Shown here: piece after piece, positions 44,980-53,635 of the stretch
Layout of the letters: the number at the start of each line of letters is the position of its first letter
Numbering within the stretch: the first letter of the stretch is position 1
DNA from: Saccharibacillus alkalitolerans
Lineage (GTDB): Bacteria > Bacillota > Bacilli > Paenibacillales > Paenibacillaceae
Direction of reading: 5' to 3'
Length of the DNA: 64,000 bases
NCBI RefSeq assembly: GCF_011090185.1
Contig: NZ_JAAFGS010000013.1
Location: forward strand, 30,045 to 94,044
Notes under the pieces: generated by a model
What the model was told of the DNA's origin: nothing
Database searches by the model: none
Seen by the model: the letters and a program-made list of their open reading frames with translations, nothing else
Position numbers and translations under genes: made by a program

Positions 44980-46788
44980 ATGGGACCGAAAATAAAAAGG
45001 CTGGTTTATCCGCTGCTGGCGGTTCTGCTGCTGGCGGCGGGGTTGTTCCCGGCGGGAGCGCGGATGGCCGCGGCTTCGGGCACGGCGTCCGGGCAGGGCG
45101 GAGGAGCGGCGGCATCCGCCGGTTCCGCTCCGATCGACGCGGTGCTCGTGCTTGACGCCAGCAATTCGATGGCGACAAGCGATCCGCAGAAAATAGGCAA
45201 CGAGGCGATGAGGCTCTTTATCGACATGCTGCCGGTTCAGGGGGACCGCGTCGGCATCGTTTCTTATACGGATGTCGTTCAGCGGGAGAAGGCGCTGCTG
45301 GAGATCCAAAGCCAGGCGGACAAGGACGAGCTCAAGACGTTCATCGGCCAGCTCGGCCGGGGAGCCTATACGGATACGGCCGTCGGCGTGACCGAAGCCG
45401 TGAATATGCTCCAGCGCAGTACGCAGTCCGGCCATGAACCGATGATCGTGCTGCTCGCCGACGGCAATACGCAGCTCAATACGACGAAGTCCAAGACGCC
45501 GGAGCAGTCGCAGCAGGAGCTCGCGGACTCGGTCCAAAAGGCGAAAGACGCCGGCATCCCGATCTATACGATCGGGCTGAACGCCGACGGCAAGCTGAAT
45601 CAGGCCGAGCTTGAAAAAATCGCGGCCGATACGGCCGGCAAATCGTTCGTGACGGATTCGGCCGACGACCTGCCGGGCATTCTGAGCGAGATTTTTGCCA
45701 GCCACCAGCAGCTCAACATCGTGCCGGTCGATTCGCTGACGGGCAACGGCGGCTTCCAGGACGTGACGATCGCCGTACCGAACGCAAATGTCCTGGAAGC
45801 GAACGTATCGATCACTTCCTCGCAGAAGGTCGAGTTGAAATTGAAAGATCCGAGCGGCGCCGAAATCGCGATTCCGTCCGATTCCGTCACGCTGTCCACG
45901 TCCAAGACGTACTCGCTGCTGAAAATGATTAAGCCGCAGGAAGGAGATTGGACGCTGAGCGTGAAAGGCGCGGACAAAGATCAGATCGATATCAATCTGG
46001 TGTTCAACTACGACCTGGAGCTGGCGACCGCTCCGCTGAGCGCTTCCTCTTACGGCAAGGGCGATACGGTCGACGTATCCGCCTACCTGACGAGCGGCGG
46101 ACAGAAGCTGGATTCGCCGGAGCTGTACGGCACGATGAAGGCGTCGCTCGTCGCGAAAGACGAAGATACCGGCACCGAGACGAGCGTTCCGATGACGCTG
46201 GACGGGACGCAGTTCGACGGAAGTTACGAGCTGCCCGAAGCGCACAAGTACACGCTGACGGTCCGGGCCGAAGCCGACAGCTTCTACCGCGAATCCCCGC
46301 CGATCACCATCGACGCCGCATCCGGCGCCGTGTCGGGCGGAGCGGGCACGGAGAAAAAGTTCCCGCTGGTTCCGGTCATTCTGGGCGTGCTCGCCCTGAT
46401 TCTGCTGGCGGCAATCGCGTTCTTCGTCATGCGTTATCTGAAAAAAGCGAACAAGGGCTTCGTCGGCCAGATGGTCATCGAGATCCGCGACGAAAATACC
46501 GGCGAACGTTCTTATCCGCAGTATAAGAAACTAAACACGTACAAAGGCCGTCTTAATCTGCATCAGCTTCTCCAGCTCGCTCCCGAGCTGAAGGATGCGG
46601 AAAATATCGTGTTCACGCCCGGCTCCGAAGACCGCATCGTGCTGCGCAGCAGCGCCGAAGGCGTGCCGATCGAGAAGTCCGGCCGCGTCGTCGACACGTC
46701 GAAGGGGCTGGAGCTCAAAAGCGGCGACCGCCTCACGATCCCGATGGCCCAAGCCGGCAAAACGATCCTGATGGAATATTTGGTGTAA
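44980..46788 (+). CDS. vWA-domain membrane protein 2 (paralogue)
   Basis: 602 aa, same architecture as its neighbour: signal peptide, vWA domain with MIDAS Asp59-Ser61-Ser63 in LVLDASNSM, TDTAVGV and LLADGNTQ, then a beta-rich region, a TM helix (about 464-487) and a conserved cytoplasmic C-terminal domain (LNLHQLLQLAPEL, GLELKSGDRLTIP). The vWA domains of the two share long identical blocks such as RVGIVSYTDVVQRE and LKTFIG, so they arose by tandem duplication. They may form a heteromeric receptor. ATG follows AAAGGGG. Confidence 0.88.
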   Translation: MGPKIKRLVYPLLAVLLLAAGLFPAGARMAAASGTASGQGGGAAASAGSAPIDAVLVLDASNSMATSDPQKIGNEAMRLFIDMLPVQGDRVGIVSYTDVVQREKALLEIQSQADKDELKTFIGQLGRGAYTDTAVGVTEAVNMLQRSTQSGHEPMIVLLADGNTQLNTTKSKTPEQSQQELADSVQKAKDAGIPIYTIGLNADGKLNQAELEKIAADTAGKSFVTDSADDLPGILSEIFASHQQLNIVPVDSLTGNGGFQDVTIAVPNANVLEANVSITSSQKVELKLKDPSGAEIAIPSDSVTLSTSKTYSLLKMIKPQEGDWTLSVKGADKDQIDINLVFNYDLELATAPLSASSYGKGDTVDVSAYLTSGGQKLDSPELYGTMKASLVAKDEDTGTETSVPMTLDGTQFDGSYELPEAHKYTLTVRAEADSFYRESPPITIDAASGAVSGGAGTEKKFPLVPVILGVLALILLAAIAFFVMRYLKKANKGFVGQMVIEIRDENTGERSYPQYKKLNTYKGRLNLHQLLQLAPELKDAENIVFTPGSEDRIVLRSSAEGVPIEKSGRVVDTSKGLELKSGDRLTIPMAQAGKTILMEYLV

Positions 46789-47134
46789 TGAGCTTCGCCC
46801 AATCCATAGCGACTATGATCGAAGAACTCGAAGCCGGACGGTTTAACTGACTTCGAGTTCTATCCAAAAGAGCGGTTCCGATCGACTGAACGAAGCTGGG
46901 AGCTTCGCCCAACCCATAGCGACTATGATCGAAGAATCCGAAGAGCGGTTCCGACCAGTTGAACGAAGCAGTGGGGCTTTTTGCCGGCTTTCACTGTGAA
47001 AATCTGATTGTTTGCTTAAAATGTTGCTTTTTCGTCAGTATTCAGTCCAGGGATGTATTCCATCCTTACTTTACATTTACCGACCGGCCTTCCGCGTACC
47101 CCGCGTCAAGGCCGTATCCCGAAAGGAGCAGCAC
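46789..47134. repeat. intergenic region with duplicated structured block
   Basis: A 37-bp block starting GAGCTTCGCCCAA and containing the hairpin CATAG-CGA-CTATG occurs at 46790-46826 and 46900-46936 with one mismatch. A second shared block (AGAGCGGTTCCGA...GAACGAAGC) follows each. The first copy carries about 37 extra bases bounded by a perfect 10-bp inverted repeat, GAACTCGAAG (46824-46833) and CTTCGAGTTC (46851-46860). Both copies begin GCTTCG and end CGAAGC, so each can fold on itself. No gene is seen before the tubulin-like start; the rest (46990-47130) is plain leader. Confidence 0.8.
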
Positions 47135-50100
47135 ATGAAACCGATCGTAAGAGAACATATCCAGCAGCTCGACGTCTCGCTAGGAGGCGGCATCGTCAGC
47201 GAGAAGATCCGCGTCGACACCATCGATAACCCGATGCTTATTATCGGTCTCGGCGGCACGGGCATCGACGCCCTGCTGCGCCTCAAATACCAGATCAACC
47301 GCCGCTTCAAGCTGCCGGAAGATCCCGTTTCGAAGAAGAAAATGGAGAAGCCGTCCAACGTCGAATTCCTCGCGTTCGAGACGAACGAACAGGATCGCGG
47401 CAAGCGCTACAAAGGCATCGGGCTCGATCCGATCAACGAATTCGTGCTCCTCGCCAACGCCGAGATCGGTGGCCTGCTGCAGAACCGCAGCATCCTCGAG
47501 CCTTACATCACGGAATGGCTGTCGCCCGAGCTCAGTATCACCGACGGCATGAACGGCGCGGCCGGCGTGCGCCAGGCGGGACGCCTGCTGCTGTTCACCA
47601 AGATCAATCAGGTCGTCCAGGCGATCGACAAGAAGATCAAGACGCTGTCCGTCGGCACCAACAAAAAACTGACCGTGTTCCTGCTGACGGGGCTGTCCGG
47701 CGGTACGGGCAGCGGCTCGTTCCTCGATATTTCATACATCATCCGCGGATTGGTCGAGCGCGATCACGGATCGGCCGGTATCGACCGTCTCAACATGCTG
47801 GGCTACCTGTTCACGCCGGACGTCAACCTGTCGAACAAAAGCCTCAGCGAACATACGCGCGAATACGTCCGTAAGAACGGCTACGCGGCGCTCAAAGAGC
47901 TCGACTACTGGATGAACGTCGACGCGCGCGGAGAGCGGTTCAAGCAGCAGTACGGCAGCATCCTGACCGTCAACTCGCCGCTGCCGCCTTTTAACCTGTG
48001 CCATCTGATTTCCGCGACCAATACCGAAGGCAAGCTGCTGGAGAACGCGTACGATTACTGCATGAACGTGACGGCGGAGAACATCACGAACTTCATGGCC
48101 AGCGAGGAAAAAGCGTCCGGCGAAGAGTTCGCGATCCACGACTATATCAGCAACATCCGCACGAACATCGCGCAGATGAACAAAGCGTATCCGGCCAACT
48201 ACGATTACAACATCATCGGCGCTTCGTCCGCGGTGCTGCCGATCGAAGAAATGACGACTTACCTCGCGTTCCGTCTGTTCCAGAAGATGGAGAAGATGTT
48301 CCAGCACGCGCCGAACCAGGAAGAGATCGAGCGCTTCGCGCAGAAGCTGGGCCTCGACCCGGATTCCATGCTCAAGACATTCGAGTCGAGAGTGCCGGAA
48401 CCGATCCCGGGCTACCAGAACAGCGAACGCCTCAGCTACGCCAACGTCGTTAAAATGCAGAACGTCAGCATGGACGTCGAGCTGGAGCAGACGTTCCTGA
48501 CGCGTGCGCGCGAAGAATACATCAAAATGAAAAAACAGCTGCCGGGCGACATGATGGAACGTTTTTCCGAGCAGGTCCGCCGCAGCTTCCTGAGCCCGGA
48601 ACAAGGTCCTTTCTACGTATCGCGACTGATTTATACGGAAAAAGGCTTCTCCCTGCTCAAGATGCTCCAGGCGTACATCGAGAACCTGCGCGAAACGCTG
48701 CTGCGCATCCCGCGCGACATCGAGGCGGCCGAAGAGCAGGCGAACGAGCGTCTGGGTGACGCGAAGAGCGCGCTCATTTCCCGGGACAAGAAAAAGAACG
48801 CCTATATCGAAGCCAAAATGACCGAATACTGGCTGCGGGCCGACATCGAGCGCACCGAGCAAATGATCGAGTTCTACGAAGATTTTTACGAACTGCTGAA
48901 CCGTGAAAACAACCGCATTTACGGCGTGTTTACCGAAATTCTGAACGCGCTGAGCTCCATCTTCGAACGCAACGGCGAGATTCTGACCCGGGGCGACGAG
49001 CAGGTGGATCATAAGGGCAACAAAACGTATTACTGGAACGTGGTCAGCGTGCCGGATATCTCCAAAGTGGTGGGCAGCATTATGGAGAGCCGCGACGTGG
49101 ACGATCTGATCCGCGACTTCTCCCAGGAGCTGCTCGATCATTCGGACCGCTGGATCAAGGAGCAGGAAGTGGATATCGTCGGCTCGATCTCGGACTTCCT
49201 GACGAGCAAATTCGGCGATCTGATCACGCAGTCGATGGAAGACTTCCTGCGGATGAAGTTCGGCGAGGACGAATCGATCGAGAAATTCGTGGAACGCAAC
49301 ATCGCGGGCAAGCTGGACGAGGAAGCGATTCCGGTGTTCCACTTGAGCAACAGCTCCGGCAACCTGCACTTCCCGTCGTGGGGCTTCGTGTCCGTGCCGG
49401 TGGAGGCGCCGGGCATTCTGAAAGGCATCCGCAATTATCAGGAGAACGCGATCGGCAAGTCGAACTTCACGGTCAAGGAGAGCCGCGTCAAAAACCGGAT
49501 CTTCTGGCTCAACACGCGCAACGGGGTGCCTCTGTTCGTCTATACGCCGCTGAAAGTCTACGAGGAAAACTACGAACGCACCATTCTCGGCAAAGAAGGC
49601 GTCGGACGCCACCTGGTGCAGACGGAACGCGAAAACTGGACGTACCTGCCTTCGCCGATTCCGCAGCAGTCGTGGGGCGACGTGTATCTGAACGACCGCG
49701 TCAGAGCGTATAACGACCGGGTTCGAGGCGAGTTTAACCGGGCGAGGGAGTACGGAGTCATCATCGAAAAAGACGCCGACCAAACGACGAGCAGCCGCTA
49801 TTCGGTCGTGACGACGAAGCCGTTCGATCTGTTCGCGGCGCTGTCGGGCTTCGACATGCAGCTGCAGAGCGCCAAGCCGAACCTCGGCGAAGTGAAGCGG
49901 GCGCATGCCGAGCTGAAGCGACTGCTGAGCGAAGGCATCGACCGCGAATCGACGAAGGACATCTTCGGCAGCATCAACGAAGATCTCGCCAAGGAAAACC
50001 TGATCCGTTCGCCGGAACAGACCCGCCGCGTGCGCGAGGAGCTGGCGAAGTACGAGATGATCCAAGCCAAAGCGGCCGAGCTGGAATCGCTGCTGTCGCA

Positions 50101-50524
50101 GCACGCCGGCGAGGAACGCCTGCTGGATCAGTACATCGAAGCGCTTTATACGGACACGATCGTCAAGAAAGGCGCGCTGTACGTGTACGACCGCGAAGAG
50201 GACGAGGAAAGCTGGGAGCCGTTCGTCAATCTCATGAAGAGCCGCAGCTACCCGCATTTCGAGATCTACGACGTCTTCCGCGGACTGAACGACAGAGACC
50301 GTCAGACGCTGCTGCGCAAAGCTTCCCGCCGCTCGAACGAGCTGACGGCTTCGGAAGACGTGTCTCTGCTGCTGGGCAAGCTGGACGAGCTGTATACGAC
50401 GTTCATCGAAGCGCGCCAGCAGCTGGAATACGAGCGCATGGAGCTGGTCAACGGCGACGAAGCTTACCGCTTCTATCAGGAAACGGCGGCCAAGCTGAAC
50501 GATCTGCGCAAAAGGTTGAAATAA
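47135..50524 (+). CDS. tubulin/FtsZ-like GTP-binding protein (Tubulin_2 family)
   Basis: About 1129 aa. The N-terminal third has a tubulin-like nucleotide-binding core: LIIGLGGTGIDALLRLKYQ (residues 36-54, first Gly loop) and the tubulin signature GGTGSG at 189-194 in LTGLSGGTGSGSFLD. This fits the large bacterial Tubulin_2 family rather than FtsZ, which is about 370 aa. The long C-terminal part is helical with coiled-coil stretches (for example RIPRDIEAAEEQANERLG). It may polymerise with GTP and organise the vWA/GTPase complex at the membrane; that is inference. ATG 47135 follows GAAAGGAGC; a longer frame upstream has no ribosome site. The partner gene begins 1 bp after its stop. Confidence 0.87.
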   Translation: MKPIVREHIQQLDVSLGGGIVSEKIRVDTIDNPMLIIGLGGTGIDALLRLKYQINRRFKLPEDPVSKKKMEKPSNVEFLAFETNEQDRGKRYKGIGLDPINEFVLLANAEIGGLLQNRSILEPYITEWLSPELSITDGMNGAAGVRQAGRLLLFTKINQVVQAIDKKIKTLSVGTNKKLTVFLLTGLSGGTGSGSFLDISYIIRGLVERDHGSAGIDRLNMLGYLFTPDVNLSNKSLSEHTREYVRKNGYAALKELDYWMNVDARGERFKQQYGSILTVNSPLPPFNLCHLISATNTEGKLLENAYDYCMNVTAENITNFMASEEKASGEEFAIHDYISNIRTNIAQMNKAYPANYDYNIIGASSAVLPIEEMTTYLAFRLFQKMEKMFQHAPNQEEIERFAQKLGLDPDSMLKTFESRVPEPIPGYQNSERLSYANVVKMQNVSMDVELEQTFLTRAREEYIKMKKQLPGDMMERFSEQVRRSFLSPEQGPFYVSRLIYTEKGFSLLKMLQAYIENLRETLLRIPRDIEAAEEQANERLGDAKSALISRDKKKNAYIEAKMTEYWLRADIERTEQMIEFYEDFYELLNRENNRIYGVFTEILNALSSIFERNGEILTRGDEQVDHKGNKTYYWNVVSVPDISKVVGSIMESRDVDDLIRDFSQELLDHSDRWIKEQEVDIVGSISDFLTSKFGDLITQSMEDFLRMKFGEDESIEKFVERNIAGKLDEEAIPVFHLSNSSGNLHFPSWGFVSVPVEAPGILKGIRNYQENAIGKSNFTVKESRVKNRIFWLNTRNGVPLFVYTPLKVYEENYERTILGKEGVGRHLVQTERENWTYLPSPIPQQSWGDVYLNDRVRAYNDRVRGEFNRAREYGVIIEKDADQTTSSRYSVVTTKPFDLFAALSGFDMQLQSAKPNLGEVKRAHAELKRLLSEGIDRESTKDIFGSINEDLAKENLIRSPEQTRRVREELAKYEMIQAKAAELESLLSQHAGEERLLDQYIEALYTDTIVKKGALYVYDREEDEESWEPFVNLMKSRSYPHFEIYDVFRGLNDRDRQTLLRKASRRSNELTASEDVSLLLGKLDELYTTFIEARQQLEYERMELVNGDEAYRFYQETAAKLNDLRKRLK

Positions 50525-50525
50525 T

Positions 50526-53246
50526 ATGAACGAGCTGCTGGAGCAATTCGCCGCCGCGTACGCGGCGAGGGAAGAAGAGCTGCCCGGCTTCGCGGAAGGG
50601 AGAAGCGGCCTGCATTATCCGGCCGCTTTCCTGTTCGTCGGGAACCGGGCGGCCGAGGCGGCGTCGGCGCTGACGGAGATGAACGCCCGCAAGTACGACA
50701 ATGCGGCGGGCATAGCGTATTTTCACGTCGCGGACGCTTCGCTGAAGGAGGACGCGCTGGATAGACACAGGCAGGCGGTGCGCTTCCGTTGGGAAGCTTT
50801 CGGCGGGAGATCTCCGCAGGAGCAGACGCTGCGGCGGGATACGCACCGGGCGTTTCTGGACCCGGCTGCCGACCATCTGTACGAGCTGAACCGCGCGCTG
50901 CGCCGGTCCAGCCGGATGCTGTCGGAGAGCGGACGGCTGTTTCCGTCGTTCGACCGTCTGCACCTGTCCGTCGTCGTTCATGCGGACGACGTCATGAACG
51001 TGCTGACGCCGGAGATCGCGCTGCTGGCCGGCGCGGTATTCGGGCAGTCGTTCAAGTCGGTGCAGACCGACCTGTACGTGCTGGTGAGCGATCAGGAACA
51101 GTCGGAGTCCTTCGGCTATTCCAGCTCCGTCGGGGTATCGTTCCTGCGCGAACTGGATGTGATGCAGCGGCCGGAGTATTCTTTCTCCGCGCCTCTTCAG
51201 GTGACGGAAAACCGGTTGACGATCGACGTCAACCATGCGCCGTCGCCGCTGTTCGACCTCGTCTACATCCTGTCGGACAAGAACGAGCGGGGGATCGCCT
51301 CCCCGGGCGGGCTGCGCGGCGGCTATGAAATCATCTGCCACGCGCACCTGCTCAAGAACCGCCGCCACGACGGCGGTTCGGCGGCGGCGGGACTCGCCGG
51401 AGCCGCGGGAACCGCGGAAGACCAGCCGCTGGAAGGGCTGAAGACGGGCGCCGGACAATATAACAATTCCGCTTTCAAGAGCGGATTGGCGGGCCAGTCC
51501 GGCCGCCGCGGCCTGGCATCCGGCGGGTTCGCCCGGGTGACCCGGCCGGACCGCTCCATCGCGCTGGCCGTGCTGTACCATTTCGCGCGCGGCCTGAACC
51601 GCCGCATGCGGGACATTCCCGATACGCCGGCCGCGGAGCAGCTTGCCCGGCTGGAGCTGGACCGTCCGCATATGCGGGGGCGGGCCGAGCGGCTCGCGCC
51701 GGACGAAGGCCGGCTGGAGGACATGAACGGCATCATGAGTTCGTCCGCCTCGTATTCGTCGATTCGCCGGATGACGCTGCATGAAGCGGAAGAGGCGCTG
51801 TTCGGTTCGGCGGCGGAGAGTTTCTTCCGCGGCAATTTCGAGGCGGAAGCGCAGCGGCGCATGGGCGAGGCCGACATCGGCCGGGGGCTGCGCGAATACG
51901 CCGCCCGCGCCGCGGCGGAAGACGCGCGGCACGGCCTGTACCGGATCGCGGCCTGGAGCGATCCGTCCGAATCCGCGAATGCGGCGCCGTCGGCGCTGCT
52001 GGAGCGGATGCGCGAGGCAATGCTCGAGCTAAGCGGAGCGCGGGAAGAGCTGGACCGTGTCTACGGCGGGATCGTCGAAGACCAGCCGTTCAAGAAGGCG
52101 CTGCTGCGGGACGGCCAAAACGTGCGCAATTTCGTGCGCTACTTTTTCGAGAGCGTGTACGGCCTGAAGCTGAACATTCTGCGGCTGGAGACGGAAGTCG
52201 AATTGTACCGCCGCTACGAAGACGCGCTCGTCGCTCTGCACGCTCAATACAAAGCGATGATCCGCCGCGTAGAACAGCTGGAAGAGCGGCTGCGCCGCGC
52301 CGCGGAGTACAGCGCGAAGAGCGCCGACGACTATATCGGCCAGAATCTGATGCCTTATTACGAGCGCGTCGTGGACAATCTGATGCGCGACGCCGAGGAT
52401 CGGCGGGGCCGCGATTATTACTTCGAGGAGCGTCGTCTCGGCGATCTGGCCGCGCTGATCGCGGAGCGTCCGGAGGACGGATACGGAGCGGCCGGCGCTG
52501 CGGACGGCGGAGATTACGGGAAGGCCGGGAATGCCGGCAGGCCGGGCGGCGGTTCGAACGGCGTAGGCGGAGCACGGGGACCTTCGGCGACGGGCGGCGG
52601 AGACGCGGGAGGACCTTACGGTTCCGGCGCTTCGGCTTCCGGCGGCGCGGACCGTGCGGCTTCCGTTTCCGCAGGCAGTCCGTACGCGGCCGCTTATGCC
52701 GGCGGCGTGCTGTCCGGCGTCAGCGATGCGGGGCTTCCGCCGGCTTCCGCCGGCGAACGCCGCCTGCTTGCGCGGCTGGCGGAGCTGTGCGGCCGCGAGC
52801 TGTTGGGCGCGGAGCCGCTCGTGCAGACGTACGAGGAGGAGCTGCTGCGCCGGGCGAACGTCGCCGTCGAGTACGAGAACCGCGAGACGATGACCAAGGA
52901 AGACCTGTTCCGCATCCTGTACCGCAAGCTGGAAGAGCGGGCGGCGATCAATCTGCGGCTGTTCGACTACACGCAGGAACACCGCCACGAGGAAAAGTAT
53001 TTCTTCGGCGACGCGAACGGCGAATTCATGCGCTACGCGCTGAACGAAGAGGAGACGTCGCGCATTTACCGCGTCGGCTACGTTCACGAACGCCGCAGCG
53101 ACGGCGTCGAGAAGCTGAACCTGATGGGCGGCTTCCACATCGAGGATCTGATGTACTACCGTAACGGCCGCGTCTACTACGACGCTTATGTGAAGGCGGG
53201 ATATCAGTTCCATGCGATCGAGGCGGAGACTCTGCCGGAGGTATGA
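50526..53246 (+). CDS. 906-aa partner of the tubulin-like protein, unknown fold
   Basis: Starts 1 bp after the tubulin-like stop, so the two are almost certainly co-translated. The N-terminal half (about 30-280) has alternating strands and helices (FLFVGNRAAEAASALTEM, DVMNVLTPEIALLAGAVF). A coiled-coil region lies near 535-640 (LRLETEVELYRRYEDAL, MIRRVEQLEERLRRAAEY), and a Gly/Ala/Ser-rich low-complexity stretch near 645-735. The C-terminal domain ends with YHVRNGRVYY-like strands. No catalytic motif or TM segment is seen. It probably binds the tubulin-like polymer. No family recognised. Confidence 0.75.
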   Translation: MNELLEQFAAAYAAREEELPGFAEGRSGLHYPAAFLFVGNRAAEAASALTEMNARKYDNAAGIAYFHVADASLKEDALDRHRQAVRFRWEAFGGRSPQEQTLRRDTHRAFLDPAADHLYELNRALRRSSRMLSESGRLFPSFDRLHLSVVVHADDVMNVLTPEIALLAGAVFGQSFKSVQTDLYVLVSDQEQSESFGYSSSVGVSFLRELDVMQRPEYSFSAPLQVTENRLTIDVNHAPSPLFDLVYILSDKNERGIASPGGLRGGYEIICHAHLLKNRRHDGGSAAAGLAGAAGTAEDQPLEGLKTGAGQYNNSAFKSGLAGQSGRRGLASGGFARVTRPDRSIALAVLYHFARGLNRRMRDIPDTPAAEQLARLELDRPHMRGRAERLAPDEGRLEDMNGIMSSSASYSSIRRMTLHEAEEALFGSAAESFFRGNFEAEAQRRMGEADIGRGLREYAARAAAEDARHGLYRIAAWSDPSESANAAPSALLERMREAMLELSGAREELDRVYGGIVEDQPFKKALLRDGQNVRNFVRYFFESVYGLKLNILRLETEVELYRRYEDALVALHAQYKAMIRRVEQLEERLRRAAEYSAKSADDYIGQNLMPYYERVVDNLMRDAEDRRGRDYYFEERRLGDLAALIAERPEDGYGAAGAADGGDYGKAGNAGRPGGGSNGVGGARGPSATGGGDAGGPYGSGASASGGADRAASVSAGSPYAAAYAGGVLSGVSDAGLPPASAGERRLLARLAELCGRELLGAEPLVQTYEEELLRRANVAVEYENRETMTKEDLFRILYRKLEERAAINLRLFDYTQEHRHEEKYFFGDANGEFMRYALNEEETSRIYRVGYVHERRSDGVEKLNLMGGFHIEDLMYYRNGRVYYDAYVKAGYQFHAIEAETLPEV

Positions 53247-53635
53247 GCGGGCTGTCGGGCTGGCGAAGCGACCTGCCGGCCCTGCGGGTAGTCGACTTGG
53301 CAAAATAACTGCGTAAGGGTCGTTATTTTGCGGATTAACATCGATTTGGATGAAATAGCTGCGTAAGTGCATTTATTTCGGCCACAAAGCTTGTTTTTGG
53401 TTCGATTTTGAGAAAATAGCTGCTCTGATGCAGTTATTTTCGAAAAAACAAGAGAAAAGACGGAATTAGCTGCTCTGACGCAGCTATTTTCGCAGAACAT
53501 TCGCGATAGCCTGGCAGGGTCATCGAACGGCCGCTCGGAATCGCCGAGCGGCTGTGCGCGTACGCTGCTGTCTGCGGCCAGGCTGCCATGAATGGCGGCT
53601 TTACAGAGAGAAAAGGGGAAAGGAAGTGAGGAAGC
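53247..53635. other. intergenic region holding hairpin element B
   Basis: 389 bp between the tubulin partner and the third vWA gene. Half of it is the four-hairpin element at 53301-53492. The remainder (53495-53635) carries the ribosome site GGAAGTGAGG before a GTG start and no recognisable gene. Confidence 0.7.
53301..53492. repeat. four-hairpin intergenic element (copy B)
   Basis: Four palindromes of the form AAAATAnCTGC-loop-GCAGnTATTTT, centred at 53315.5, 53365.5, 53426.5 and 53476.5. Spacings are 50, 61 and 50 bp, identical to copy A at 32235-32429, although the bases between the hairpins differ. It starts 55 bp after the stop of the 906-aa gene. Confidence 0.85.
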
